A DNA stretch of 64,000 nt from Phyto melanocephala (GCA_941918925.1 OW799233.1:72505578-72569577); one strand, 5' to 3'. Counted from the first letter of the stretch, positions 1 through 11,016 are shown. Program-made: numbers and translations. Notes: generated from the letters alone by a model not told the origin.

Positions 1-800
1 AAATGATCATCACCTGCATGCACTTCAAGAGCTACTCGCCGCTGGTTATTAAAATTAAAATTCGCTTTCGGTAATTGATACCGTCGAAAAGATTCGTCGT
101 GGAATAAGTTTTCCCGCATCTGGCAAAGCTTGCGTAGATGGGTTACAGAACGAATAGGAAAATACAATAACTCATGACGAATCTCGGGACGCAAATTATT
201 TTTCATTATGTCAATTAATTGGTTGCAAAAACGCCAAAACTAGTCTCTGGCCTTACCAGTTAATAAAATATTTAAGTTTCTACACACCAGGTCAAAATTT
301 CCGTTAAAAGTTTCGTTCGTAAGACAATTAATACGATAAATAAATTCCTCTGTGGAAGAACCATCGAAACAAACGTTCCAGCTCTGCATAATATTTGTGA
401 CCTTATCTGGTTCTAATCGTAAATTATTTGCAAAGGAGCTGTTTACGGGTGGAGTTGGAGGTTAAATGTTTGGAAAATTCAAATTAGGGGAAATATTAGG
501 CTGTACACCACTAACTACTGAATGGTGTTGTCGATGAGGGACACTATTTATGTTAACATTTTCTAAAGCTTTGGCAACAGCAGACTCGATCATCTGGGAA
601 ACTTGATTTCCATCTACTTGTCGATTTCGATTTCTATTGAATTGACGAGGTCGACCTAATTTTGTTCTAGTAGAATTTTGCGATGAGTTTTGCACGTTAG
701 ATGTGTTGGAAAAATAAATATGGTCTAAATTTAATAACGGTAGTTGATTATCAGCAGAATTACTGCGGGCACCGGAGGTATCCTTAGTTTTAGTAACGAC
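1..800 (-). pseudogene. gag capsid-like half of the RING-type gypsy element (broken, runs off the window)
   Basis: Continuation of the Gag above. Reading leftward, there is a basic linker (GRPRQFNRNRNRQ), then a short helix-like segment (SQMIESAVAKALENV), a stop at 462-464, and a capsid-like domain. The capsid carries the retrotransposon-gag signature of a small L-x-G-x-A-R-D followed by aromatic residues, and further on basic and aromatic residues typical of gypsy capsids (LRPEIRHEL, LRKLCQMRE). A second stop, tag at 240-242, falls where a tryptophan is expected in that signature. No nucleocapsid or pol is visible because the frame leaves the window at base 1. The call rests on motif layout; I could not compare it with databases. 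Confidence 0.6.
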
Positions 801-805
801 ATTAT

Positions 806-3100
806 GTCATAAATCCATCTATCAACAATGCGATTTTGACTGCTATCCGCATTGCCTGCTCTATCGCTTCCACACTGGTAACTAACAGATATTTCGCACG
901 GCTAAGGCTCGTCGGGCTTGGGTGGTGGTTCGTTGGAGCGATAGGCAACAATTAGATAATTATGCAGATTTTGTACCAGTGTCTTACATTCTTGCGTTTT
1001 TATTCCATTTTCTTAGGGGGGGAACTAGGTCGAATTTGCCCCTTGTTTTCCTTGCCTTCCCTTACCATGGTGACCGAATAACCCGTTGGTCACCCCTTTA
1101 TTGATATCACCCCACCGATACCTACCTTTTAGCTTATTTAATAATTCATTTTATTTGCGCTCGAAATTATATATATGTAAAAATTGCCCTCATTGGCGTT
1201 TATTTTCTCTTCTTATTAGGTTAATGTTGATACACTTATGGCTTAAACAAAAGGCCATAAGTTCGAACTTTACATTACACTGCTCTATTATTATACTTAT
1301 TAACTATTTAATTAATGATTTTTAATTCATTATTGGGTTATTTCTAATTTTATAATCTATTTGGTAGTTTGGTTAAAATATTCTGATAGTCTCTATGGCC
1401 GCAATTTATTTTGATTTATTATTTTATTATTTTTAATTTATTACTTTTCTATGCAAACGTAAACTATTTTGACTTTAAATGATTATGGATTACTAATTTT
1501 AAATTTTGGAGCCGAGAATGAATTTAATTTTATAATAGTTGCAAAGTAAAATCTTGCAAGCTAAATTTGGTATTTCTAATTGTAAAATTTTGGAGTCGTG
1601 AAAGAATTTAATTTTATAATAATGGAAAAGTAAAATCTTGCAAGCTAAATTTGGTATTTCTAATTGTAAAATTTTGGAGTCGAGAATGAATTTAATTTTA
1701 TAATAGTTGTTCTATAAAATCTTGTAAGCTAAATTTGGTATATTTTCTTTTCCAGTACGAATAGGTGATGGGAATTCAAAAAAATTTTGGTGTCTTCACC
1801 AGGATTATGAATAAACTAGTATCAATTGTGTTAAACTACGACGACCCACGGTCTGTCAATTGTTTGAATATTGACATACGATATAATTAAAATTTAAAAA
1901 CAATGGCCAGATATTTTGTTTTATGGGTTCAACAAAACCGGACAAAAAAACCCTTTATACGTTCTAAAATTATAATATTTAATTTTATGTACTTAACTGA
2001 CTGTTGTGTAGGTGGATGATAGTGCTGAATATGAGGATGAAAATGTGTTAATTCCGATGCTATTGTTGATGTAGAGTTTTGATGTGCAGGTTAATGATGG
2101 ACGTGGATTATGCCTAAAGTGTATAGGGATGATGCGTAATTAAAAGCTGATTGTAGTTATAGGTTTGTTGTTGTTGTAGGTGTTGGTGGCTGTTCTGCAG
2201 GATGTTGAGGTTACGTGTATGTGTTGGTTATTGTTGGCGTGTGGATGACGATGCTGAACATGATAGGGATGAAAATCTGTTGGTGCTGTAACGGTTAGCT
2301 GTTGTGATTGAAACTATTTTAAGGATGTGATTAAACTGGTCATGGATGAAACGGGATTCTGAACATCGGGGTATATTGTTTGGAAATCTAAAAATTGATG
2401 AAAACTATGGGTTTGTTGTAGGTGTTGTTAGCCTCATGTTCATTGCAACATGGGCAAAGGAGCTTAATTAGTGTGGACGTACAGCAGTAAATTTTGAATT
2501 ATTATCTTTTCCCTCTTTTATTTGCGGTGAATTGGAGTGGCGTTCATCTATTGATTTTTTTCTTCCTCAGGTTGTATCGCTTGTTGTTGTCGATGCTGCC
2601 TTCCTCCAATCCACGTTTTCTTTGCGTCGCGTTCACTAGACAGAATAAATTTCTTCATTTATTACTGTTTTTATTTATTTGGTCAAAATATAGATTTTTA
2701 ATGATGGTAGGTTCTCTTACCAAGTTTTTCCTTTGTACCACCTTACAAATTAGGAGATTTTTCTTCTGGATGACTTACGCTCCTTTTTCTTTTATTTGCT
2801 CATGCGCTGCACCTGTTGCTGTTACTGCTGCTATTGTTCAAAAGGACGGAAGTTCGCCATTTCATCGTTTACGCAGTGTTCAACTTTTCAGCTTTACTTG
2901 CAACTGTAGCTTACTTCATTGTCACGGTTGACTAAACACGTATTAACGCTCACACTTTCAACTGTCAACAATGTCTTATTTTTCTTAGTGTGGCTACTCT
3001 CCCATTTGGTGCCTTTGAGGGTTGCATTTCCCCGTGTCGTTGCTTTTATCAGAGTTGCCTTTCATTTATGTTACTAGTGTCTACACGGTACAATTAATAG
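806..3100. mobile_element. unknown 2.3 kb insertion splitting the RING-type gag
   Basis: The two gag halves are separated by about 2.3 kb of unrelated AT-rich sequence. The 6 bp string CATTAT occurs at both edges (800-805 and 3101-3106) as a possible target-site duplication. The inserted sequence does not start TG or end CA and I found no terminal inverted repeats, so its class is unknown. It contains an 84 bp tandem repeat and a 145-codon plus-strand frame (2494-2931) with no recognisable motif and a leucine/phenylalanine-rich composition typical of T-rich non-coding DNA. Removing the insert plus one CATTAT takes out 2,301 bases, a multiple of three, so the gag frame is kept. Confidence 0.45.
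1501..1745. repeat. 84 bp tandem repeat, about 2.9 copies
   Basis: Units start at 1501, 1585 and 1669 with aaattttgga or a one-base variant, and each runs through a shared core (aatttaattttataat, then aaaatcttgcaagctaaatt). Spacing is exactly 84 bp. The third copy is the most diverged at its end. It lies inside the unknown insertion. Confidence 0.85.
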
Positions 3101-3107
3101 CATTATT

Positions 3108-3445
3108 TTATGCACTAGGATTTACATTCGTTATCTGCAGATTTTGGCTCCTGGTATTTGGGCGATTACCAAACTCACGATTACGACTTAATTGCGTTTG
3201 ATTTGAGGTTTTAATAAATTCAAAATTAAATGACGTAAGATCTTTTTTATAACATAATTTCTGGCAGTTTGGACATTCTGCAGAAGTTTGCAACCAACTT
3301 AAAATACAATCTCTGTGAAACGTTTACACACCATTTGTAACATTTCAGAGGAATTCGAAAGACTTGTTTCGCATATTGAACAAGCGGGTCCAATTGCACC
3401 TTCAAGACATGAAGCAATATTTTCATTACTATTAGTGACAACCAT
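3108..3445 (-). pseudogene. gag N-terminal half with RING-type zinc finger (broken)
   Basis: Start of a gypsy-like Gag, read leftward from an ATG at 3443-3445. The first 45 or so residues contain a C-x2-C pair (ACSIC) followed by a C. A one-base frameshift near 3318-3325 then moves the frame to one that supplies FHRDCILSW and a closing C-P-x-C (ECPNC). Together the ligand order and the W before the last pair fit a RING/RING-H2 finger rather than a CCHC knuckle. A polar asparagine/arginine-rich linker follows, up to a stop at 3108. The capsid-like half lies at 1-800 in the same frame, beyond an insertion. RING domains in proteins of this kind usually bind zinc and may recruit ubiquitin E2 enzymes; activity here is not shown. 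The frameshift and stop make this copy dead. Confidence is good for the zinc finger and moderate for the gag assignment. Confidence 0.62.
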
Positions 3446-5460
3446 CCTAATAATTTAAAGTGTCGTTTTATCGTTAAGAGTTTTCCTTATTTATTTTCCA
3501 ATTTTAATTATACTACTATTAATCGATTAGAGATAAATTTGCATATATTAAACGAGTTTCCTATCATGTGCTAATGGTGAGAAATAATAAGTATGTATCA
3601 CAGACTTAACTTGCAATAAAAAAAATTAAATAATCTATGGGTTTTTGCTATATGTTATTTGCGGATAATAATAACTTTTTCGACCGAATTAAATTTAAAG
3701 GACAAAACACGCTATAAGAAGCACCATTTTGTGATCCATTCGAAAGTAATAAGATCGATCCAATATAGTTAATTTCAACAAATAAATATCAACTTAGTTG
3801 TTACTATCTAACGACAGGTGCGTAAGGAAAACAAAAAGAAATTGCAGAGTACCGAACGGTCGAAATGTACTCGTACTATAATCGACAAGTAGTCGAGCTC
3901 CTGTAGGGACCAGAAAATTATTTGCAATCAACAGACTACTCTAACATTAGAGCGTAACAGCTTTAGCTCTAAAGTTGAAATATCAAAAGTTTAAACAAAC
4001 GGAAATTTGTGCAAACAGTAACCTGTTACATTGGAGACCACAAGGCATATACACGTAAACAATAATTTAAAATATTATCACAATTGTTGATTTGTGGGTG
4101 GCAATTGGATTTTAATCGATGCCCTCACACACTCATTTTAAGGAGAACTAGATCGGTTAGACTCATCATGATTTTCGACTAGCAAACTATCGGCTGGGGG
4201 TTTCGTTGACCTTTTCTCTCCTAATATTCATTACTAAATTTTAATTTTGAGTCCTTTCAGCCATTTAGGGATGTTATAGGGATAAAACCAATTTAATTAC
4301 TCTAACTAGGCTATTTATAAGTGAATTTAAAACAGGTATTTATTGCAAATCTCGTCTAATAATTATTGAGGAGGTTGGTGATGTTACCTCCATCTGCCAT
4401 GATGCCCACCCTACCTAAGTTCTTTGGGCAGAAATAAATGGTTAAAGAACCCCAAACACGAATCATTTCCTCACCATTATTACATAGAAAACTCAAGCAT
4501 AAAAATTTACTCCATTATTTATTTAATTATTTATTTGTAATTATATAATTAATCCATTAATATTATAATTGTATATAAATATATTTATGTATATTTTATC
4601 GATTTCAATTAAAATTCGAATGCCTAACTACGTATTTAAAATCAGTTAAATTTCATTTAAATTTAGTATAAGTACCAAATTAACACAATTACAATACTAA
4701 ATAAGTTCACAGTCAATAAAAATCAGTGCGATTACCAAGGGTTAAAAGCTTTTATAATGAAGTACGTTCAGTAACAACTTCTTTTAATTGGTTTTGTCTT
4801 GATCGAGAGTTTTGTTTGTATTTTTTATTGTAAAACACATTAAAGTTGTTGCATGGTATGCATTCGTCTCTTTTGCACACATATAATTTAATCATGTAAC
4901 TATTTATGTATATGAAAGATGAGTAGATGTGTACTTTTTACATGGTTCTATTTATTTATCTTCATACTACACACATCTACTACATACAGGCACTTTGTAT
5001 ATTTTGGTTTTTGTAAATTTGTTTTTTTTTTATTTGTTCAACATTGTTTTCGTTTTGTGTGGTGTTTAAAATTTAATACGTTTATTACCCGAAAGCTCAA
5101 ATATTGATTCTATTAATTAAGTTACGTGCTAAAATTAACATTAAACCTGAGTTAAAATTTTAAAAGACAATTTGGATATATACGTACGTCTGCATGCATA
5201 TATAGCGGCATGTGCATGAGTGTGCGCATGTGTGTATATACATTATGCACGGGACGATTTAAACAATGTTGATGGCAAACGAAACAATACGTAAAAAAAG
5301 TTTAAAACATTATGATGGCGATATAATTTTTTATATATATACTGGATAGAATTTAATTACATATATAGTAAACAACCACTTGGTTTGTTACCAGTTTTGG
5401 ATTACTACCTTCATAATCTTTCAGAGATAAAGACTAACGAATTTAAGTAAAGGTACTCAC
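3446..5460. other. no gene seen (possible leader/LTR of the RING-gag element)
   Basis: AT-rich DNA without a convincing open frame. It lies upstream of the minus-strand gag start, so part of it may be that element's leader and LTR, but I could not find a TG/CA-bounded repeat or primer site. Between 5190 and 5240 there is a short purine/pyrimidine alternating stretch. Confidence 0.5.
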
Positions 5461-5562
5461 CTGCAACCTTGAAGGCCTCCAAGCTGCGGTTACAATTGCT
5501 GTTCCATGTAAATTTGCTGTCTCTAATCTCGGATGTATACTTTTTAGTACGAGTTGTTCCAT
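5461..5562 (-). CDS. candidate coding exon of an unidentified (possibly host) gene
   Basis: A 102 base minus-strand block is bounded by splice-like sites. On its 3' side CAG is followed by gtgagtac, a near-perfect donor. On its 5' side it is preceded by aacaactag, a weak acceptor. Exactly 34 codons starting with ATG (5560-5562) run open to the donor in phase 0, and a second frame is open too. It is visibly less AT-rich than its surroundings. The peptide (begins MEQLVLKSIHPRLE) is not one I recognise. It could equally be a chance donor next to a short open stretch; no partner exon was found. Confidence 0.28.
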
Positions 5563-6570
5563 CTAGTTGTTTACAAAACCAATATATAATATGTGCATTT
5601 GTGTATATAGTTTTAATACGTTTATAAAAAATTTATGTAGTCTTAGAATATTTTGCTACGAACACAGTGGTACACAAGCCACTAATTTAAACGAATTTTT
5701 TTATACATTTGTTTTCTTTTTTTTTTTGGTTAATAATAAAACCGTACGTAAAGTTGATGAAGCTAATAAACCTGGTAGTTGCACTAAATTCGATTTTGTT
5801 ATTTATTATATTACATATGGGTTTTTTTTACTTTTAAACGATTTAATTGATGTTCTTCTGTACTAATCTTTCAGTTTCACGAATTTTGGGGTTTTCTTTT
5901 AGCGGTTGATCTGCATTGCGGCCAATTTGGGTTTCTTTACGTCTAATGGACAATATAATGAATAGAGTTCAATCTACAGGGAGTTCTTTTCTTCACCATT
6001 GAGGTTATGGACGATTCCCTTAACCTTGGGTATTTAATTTAGAAAAGTTTTACGAAATTTTTTTATTCCGGATATATTTAGGGTGGCTTGGTGGTTTAAA
6101 GCTTGTTGATGTATAGTGGTTTCATCAATTGTTTAAATTATTAGTAATGATGCTGATTTTTGGCTGTAGACAGAAGAAATTCTGGTAATTGTAAGTCGTT
6201 TGGCGGCAACAGGTATTAACGCAGACAGCGTATCTAGGCCAAAGTACAAATTCAACAGACGCTGCAACTCTTAAATTGAAAGTGACATGGGTTTTTTTTG
6301 GAATTTTGCAATTTCGTGTTGTTGCCGTTATGTAAAATGTATAGATTTTTCCCTTTCTTTTATTAGTTTTGTCTTTGTCATACCGTTGAGAAAGAGGTAC
6401 TAATTAAGATGTTAGTCACTAGCGATTAAAAAAAATGCCTCATTAGAGAGTATATTAAGAATTAAGTTGCCAGACAATTATTAATAAAATTTTATAACAG
6501 ATACGAGAAATTTCGTTATATTTAAAATTTATTATAGGGTATGTAGGAATTACATAAATCTCACATTACA
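5563..6570. other. no gene seen
   Basis: AT-rich sequence. A 99-codon plus-strand frame (5567-5866) is phenylalanine-rich, T-rich DNA without motifs and is not called. The sequence abruptly becomes gag-like at about 6571, which marks the 5' truncation of the next element. Confidence 0.5.
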
Positions 6571-6603
6571 TATGGCGGCGAGCACAAACGAGATATATAC
6601 CGA

Positions 6604-7110
6604 ATGGAATTACGAGGCAGAACACAGAAAGCTAACGAGTCATTACAAGATTTCGCAACGGAGATCGAGCGTTTGGTGCAGCTGACATATCCTGGTGAAA
6701 ATCACCCATTTTTGGATCAGTTTAAAATTGAAACGTTTTTAAATGGTATACGTGATCCTGAAATAAAGCACGCGGTGTTTGGCACGCATAAATCGAAGTT
6801 TGCAGAAACAGTTTCATATGCACTAACACAGGAAACTGCAAAATTGCTTTCTAAGTCGCAGATATACAAGGTGAGAAATCTTGAAATTTCTACAGAAATG
6901 GAAAGAGATGAAGTAAGCGATTTAAAGGCTCGTAGACAGGCGTTAGAGGAAAAGCAAGGCAAAGCCAGAGCCAAGTGCTATCATTGTGGTAAGAGTGCAC
7001 ATTTTCAACGAAATTGCAAAGCACAAAGGAAGCGGGCTAGATCTGTTTCGCCACCTGGAAACAGCAAACGAGCAAACACCAAATCATCAAGTGAGTCACC
7101 GTTAAACTAA
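6604..7110 (+). pseudogene. gypsy gag, C-terminal part with CCHC knuckle
   Basis: The frame is open from about 6571 and the first ATG is at 6604; the true N-terminus is missing. The sequence matches the C-terminal capsid of insect gypsy Gag (pattern ELRGR-x-Q-x5-ESL-x2-FA), then a charged linker, then one zinc knuckle C-x2-C-x4-H-x4-C (CYHCGKSAHFQRNC, about residues 128-141), then a basic serine-rich tail ending SPLN and a UAA at 7108-7110. Gag packages RNA and assembles particles in the cytoplasm. The pol frame starts in -1 at a slippery site touching the stop. About half of a usual Gag is lost. Confidence 0.8.
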
Positions 7111-7142
7111 AACAAGCTAGCACTTTGGGGCAAGAGCTAGCT
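7101..7142 (+). promoter_or_regulatory. candidate -1 ribosomal frameshift signal, gag/pol
   Basis: Heptamer G-TTA-AAC (7101-7107) is in the right phase with gag and is followed at once by the gag stop UAA. The -1 frame is open from here into the protease. Seven bases downstream lies a perfect 7 bp stem, AGCTAGC (7115-7121) with GCTAGCT (7136-7142), loop 14. GUUAAAC is a known viral slippery site (equine arteritis virus, from memory). Confidence 0.6.
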
Positions 7143-8125
7143 CCCATAACCGAGGGCCCCACAATCTCCATAACAGTTATGCAGCAGAAAAATAGCAACC
7201 TTACTGCTTGTGGGGGTATCAATGGTCGAAGGCATATTTTTACTATAGACACAGGAGCAGTCCTGATTTAGTAAAGAAAACAATCGAACCGTTATGTGGC
7301 GTAAGTCTGCGAACAGCTACTGGGGAGCCTGCTACTGTCTATGGTAAAATAAACGTAAAAGTAACTATTGCCAACATAACTGTCAATCAAGTATTCATCG
7401 TTGCCAACATTGTACACGAAGTAATCATCGGTGCAGATTTTATGATTAGTCATGGCGTTAATCTGCACATGGGGCAGAAGGTAATTATTTGGAGGAATGT
7501 TGAAATACCCCTAGATGTTAGTTATGAAAATAAGGTGCATGTAAGGAAACTAGTTGCTACAAAATATGAGAAAATACCACCAGTCAGAAAGTGTAGTATG
7601 GGCGCGTATAGAGGGAGTTTGTGTTGAACACCGGTTGTGGGTGGTAGAACAAACAGATATAAAAAGTGACTTAATAACAGCAAAAGCCCTTGTCAAATCC
7701 AGCAATGACAAAAGAGTCCCTGTAAGAGTGCTTAATCTTTCCACCTGTGAAAAAATCGTGAAGCCAAAATCCGAACTAGGTCAATGTGTTAAAGCTGAGG
7801 CAATAATTAATTGCGAAATGAAATCGGGTCCTGTCAGTAAGTCAAACAAAGAGCAGGAGATGATAGCAGAATACGTAGAGAAGTGGGTTAAAGGATTATC
7901 GCCGCCCGATAGAAATAAAGCAAAACAGCTACTCAGAAAACATACATCCATCTTCGCTCTGAAAGGTCAACATCAAGGTAGAACATCACTTGTGAAATAT
8001 CAGATAAATACCGGCGATGCAAAGCCTATAAAACAAGCTCCTAGAAGTATTCCTCTAGCAAAGCGAAATAAAGTCAAAGAACTTGTCAACGAAATGGAGC
8101 GGAATGGAGTAATATAACCTTCTTC
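7107..8125 (+). pseudogene. gypsy pol: protease and linker (broken)
   Basis: In the -1 frame relative to gag, the active-site motif IDTGA appears at about 7245-7259. A stop and a one-base shift follow immediately, and the rest of the protease continues in the frame of 7208-7627, including the flap region and the second signature VIIGADF near 7430. After another frame change the linker to RT (7554-8117) ends at a stop 8115-8117 within the conserved stretch before the first RT motif. Retropepsin would process Gag-Pol as a homodimer. Identification is firm; function is lost. Confidence 0.8.
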
Positions 8126-8505
8126 AAGTCCTTGGGGCTAACCGGTAGTTTTGGTTAAAAAGAAAGATGACAGCACAAGATTTTGCGTCGATTATAGAAA
8201 ACTGAATGACGTCACTAAGAAGGACAGTTATCCACTACCAAGGATAGATGACACTCTAGACACGCTAGCTGAAATAAAATGGTTCCCTACATTAGACCTG
8301 CAAAGTGGTTATTGGCAAGTAGAAATTGGCAAAAGTTTTGACGATCACCTGAAAAATCTAGAAGAAGTTCTTTAACGAATATCAGTGGCTGGACTTAAAC
8401 TAAGCGCAAAGAAATATGCATTGTTTCAGAAAGAGGTAAAATACTTGGGGCATCGAGTCGCAGAGGATGGTATATCAACTGACGAAGTTAAAGTTCAAGC
8501 TGTGA
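8126..8505 (+). pseudogene. gypsy pol: reverse transcriptase fragment lacking the catalytic core
   Basis: The first RT blocks are readable ([22 protein letters not shown], shown here only as landmark; then [15 protein letters not shown] ending near 8327). The sequence then jumps directly to [15 protein letters not shown], which normally lies after the YLDD catalytic box. About 65-70 codons including the catalytic aspartates are deleted. A stop at 8373-8375 and then LGHRV follow. The domain cannot polymerise DNA. Confidence 0.82.
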
Positions 8506-8535
8506 AGGACCTATCGCTATCCTATCGCTAGAGAG
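8500..8535 (+). repeat. 11 bp direct repeat at a deletion junction
   Basis: The string cctatcgctat or its truncation occurs at 8510-8520 and cctatcgcta at 8521-8530, exactly where RT sequence stops and RNase H sequence resumes. This looks like a repair scar of a deletion of roughly 100 codons. Confidence 0.55.
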
Positions 8536-9072
8536 AAATTTATATTGGATAGCGATGCGAGTGGCTACGGGATAGGTGGTGTTCTTTCGCAGGTTGCTAA
8601 TGGAACAGAAAAGGTGATAGGCTACTACAGTCGAACACTCTCGAAGCCTGAAAGAAATTATTGTGTAACACATCGAGAGCTGCTGGCAGTTGTAGAGTGT
8701 GTAAAGCATTACAACAAATACCTGTATGGACAAAATTTTGAACTAAGAACAGATCACTCTGCACTCAGATGGTTACTACAATTCAAACAACCTGAAGGAC
8801 AGCTAGCCCGTTGGATTAAACGTCTCCAGAGCTACGATTTCAGTATTGAGCACAGAAAGGGCACTAAACATGGAAATGCAGATACACTCTCCCGAAGACC
8901 GTGCAGATTTGAATGCAAACATTGTGCAAAAGCTGAAGGAAAAGAATGTGTCGTTGACGTTCGACTAACACATATAGAGACAAGTGACGACTGGTCAGCG
9001 GCGCAAAGAGACGATCCCATACTGGCAAAAAATTATGTCAGCAAAGAAGGAAAACAAAAGGCCAACCCGTAA
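8536..9072 (+). pseudogene. gypsy pol: RNase H domain
   Basis: An open stretch holds an almost complete Ty3/gypsy RNase H: the first aspartate block (LDSDASGYGIGGVLSQ), the glutamate block (NYCVTHRELLAVV), the TDHSALRWLL block and the C-terminal signature HGNADTLSRR. A cysteine/histidine-rich tail (CKHCAKAEGKEC) follows. The frame is lost near 9040, where integrase sequence continues in another frame. RNase H removes template RNA during reverse transcription. It is the best preserved domain of this copy. Confidence 0.85.
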
Positions 9073-10090
9073 CCAAATATCAGCAGAAAGTCCACTGATG
9101 AAATCATACTGGGCGCTATGGAATATTTTGCAGGTTATTAACGGAAGCCATTATCGCAAATGGGAAAGTACTGATGGTAAATCAACAACAAATCTGATTG
9201 TGGTGCCATCCTCTAAAGTCAAACAGGTATTGAAGGAGTTTCATAATGGTTCAAGCGGTGGTCATCTTGGTGTAACAAAAACCATCGAAAAGATAAAGCA
9301 ACGTTTCTATTGGGTTGGATGCCAACAATCTGTAGCTGATTGGATAGCCAATTGCGCACAATGTATCGCAGCCGAGGGCCCAGTAAAAAGGAGTCGAAGA
9401 GCGCTGCAGTAGTACAATTCAGGTGCTCCCTTTGAGCGAATAGTGATGGATATAGCAGGCCCTTTTCCTGTCAGTGAGGCTGGAAACCGTTACGTTATAA
9501 TCAACTATTTTAGCAAATGGCCAGAGGTATACGCAATACCAAACCAAGGAGCTAAAACTGTCGTAAATGCATTTGTAAACAACTGTGGAGTTCCGCTTAA
9601 GCTACATTTTGATCAGGGAAGAAATTTTGAATCTGCGATATTCCAGGAAATGTGCGAACTAGACGGTATCCGTAAAACGAGGACTACGCCACTGCATCCA
9701 CAATCTGACGGCATGGTCGAGAGACACTTCAAGGGGACAAAAAGATCTAGACGATATTCATGAATTCGTTCGTGGCCTAATAAAAAAATAAAAATGACCA
9801 GCGACAAGATGAAGGCCAGATATGACAGAGCAGCAAATTCTGAAGGCTTTAATGAGGGTCAGCTAGTTCTACTTTATAACCCACAACGGGAAAAAGGACT
9901 GTCTCCAAAACTGCAAACTCATTGGGATGGGCCGTATAAGGTGATAAAAAGAATAAATGATGTTGTGTATAGAATACAGAAGTACAATGGCCCAAGATCA
10001 AAGATGAAAGTGGTTCATCTCGAGCGCCTCGCTAAGTACGGAAAAAGTGAATTGTGGCTATTCGGGACGAACAGGCTTATGCGGGCGGTA
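8984..10090 (+). pseudogene. gypsy pol: integrase (broken, internally deleted)
   Basis: The N-terminal H2C2 zinc domain (HNGSSGGH at about 9241, RFYWVGC, then CAQC near 9355) is followed by a TAG at 9410-9412 and, in the same frame, by the catalytic core: D in MDIAGPF (about 9448), D in HFDQGR (about 9612) and E in GMVERH (about 9720). Sequence after the E is deleted until a chromatin/GPF-like C-terminal region resumes at 9794 (KARYDRAAN, HWDGPYKVIKR, VVHLERLAKY). A frame change near 10060 ends the protein. Confidence 0.83.
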
Positions 10091-10291
10091 GTGTTACAGA
10101 TTTATTTTTAAATAGCTTAATTTACATTATAATTTATTTTAGTTGTAGTAGTTTAAGTTATTGTAGTTTTATTTGTATTAGTTTATTTTGCTGGTTGTTC
10201 GAACATGATATTAAGTTGTTATTGTGTGTAGCATACTTTTAGGCACTTTTATTATTATTGCATATTACTTAACATTACGTCTTAATTTAAA

Positions 10292-10575
10292 TGTAACGGT
10301 TTTCGAGTGTACTAGTGTGTACATACGAGAACTTTGTCGAATGTTACCGAACACCACTATGTTACTATAAATAGCCGAACAACACAGCTAACATGATCAG
10401 TATAACAGTAGAGCTTCTAAAGCGCGTATCAAATTGAGTTTGATAATATAAGTGTATAACAATAAGTGAAATAAGTAAAGTGCTATAAAACAATATCTGA
10501 GTGGGTTTAAGTAAATAGAGTGTTCTTAATTTTATAACTAATTTCAACTGTTTTTGATTGCAATAAAAGAACTCA
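10292..10575 (+). repeat. probable 3' LTR of the truncated gypsy element
   Basis: Downstream of pol a TG-started block (tgtaacggttttcg) carries a TATA box TATAAATA at 10366-10373, an arthropod initiator TCAGT at 10397-10401 and AATAAA at 10562-10567. That is the order expected for U3-R-U5 ends. The right edge (…actca, 10575) is a guess because no second LTR copy is present. Confidence 0.5.
10366..10401 (+). promoter_or_regulatory. LTR core promoter: TATA box plus initiator
   Basis: TATAAATA at 10366-10373 with TCAGT at 10397-10401, about 30 bases apart, the usual spacing of an insect pol II core promoter. In a solo 3' LTR it could drive outward transcription. Confidence 0.5.
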
Positions 10576-10831
10576 ATGGGTATTTAAAGGAAATAAGCCA
10601 ACATTTATAAAAGGTATAAACATAACAATATTAATATGAAGTTATAAGATAACTCTTAAATATTATTTCATGAAAGACTGAAGACATTAGCAGGTAGATA
10701 CTTTGGGCTATCCAAAACTATAAAAAGGATAGCATGGTCGGGTGGGTAAAGACATTAGAACAGGATACTACACCTAACCCTCTTCTGCTAAGTTTTTTCA
10801 CTCATTAGTTTTCTTTTGTTTTATTTTCATT

Positions 10832-11016
10832 TGTGGTGGATGATCGTAGCAAAAGAATAAAACACATTTTAATAGGCTAATGATTATTAACAGACTGCCC
10901 CGAGTCTCTCTTTATTATTAATTTATATATCTTACTTAGTACTAATAACGGTATTGTCTTACGATTATATTATAAGTAAGTAAATAATTTATATTATAAG
11001 TAGGGTTGCCATTACA
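10832..11016 (-). repeat. 3' LTR (185 bp) of the 412/mdg1-like element
   Basis: Begins tgtggtgg and ends ccattaca in plus orientation, i.e. TG…CA termini. It matches 18154-18338 except one a/g near the middle. Left flank catt is half of the target-site duplication. Confidence 0.95.

Larger units (their letters stand above)
6571..10575 (+). mobile_element. 5'-truncated Ty3/gypsy retrotransposon with internal deletions
   Basis: Plus-strand gag, protease, RT, RNase H, integrase and a 3' LTR in the canonical Ty3/gypsy order. The 5' LTR, primer site and N-terminal gag are absent. Two deletions remove the RT catalytic core and the RT-RNase H connection, and a third removes part of the integrase C-terminal region. 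Several stops and frameshifts are present. It cannot be autonomous. Confidence 0.85.

Noticed and set aside
2494..2931. 145-codon plus-strand frame
   Set aside because: Phenylalanine/leucine-rich, T-rich sequence without motifs inside an unknown insertion; not enough to call a gene.
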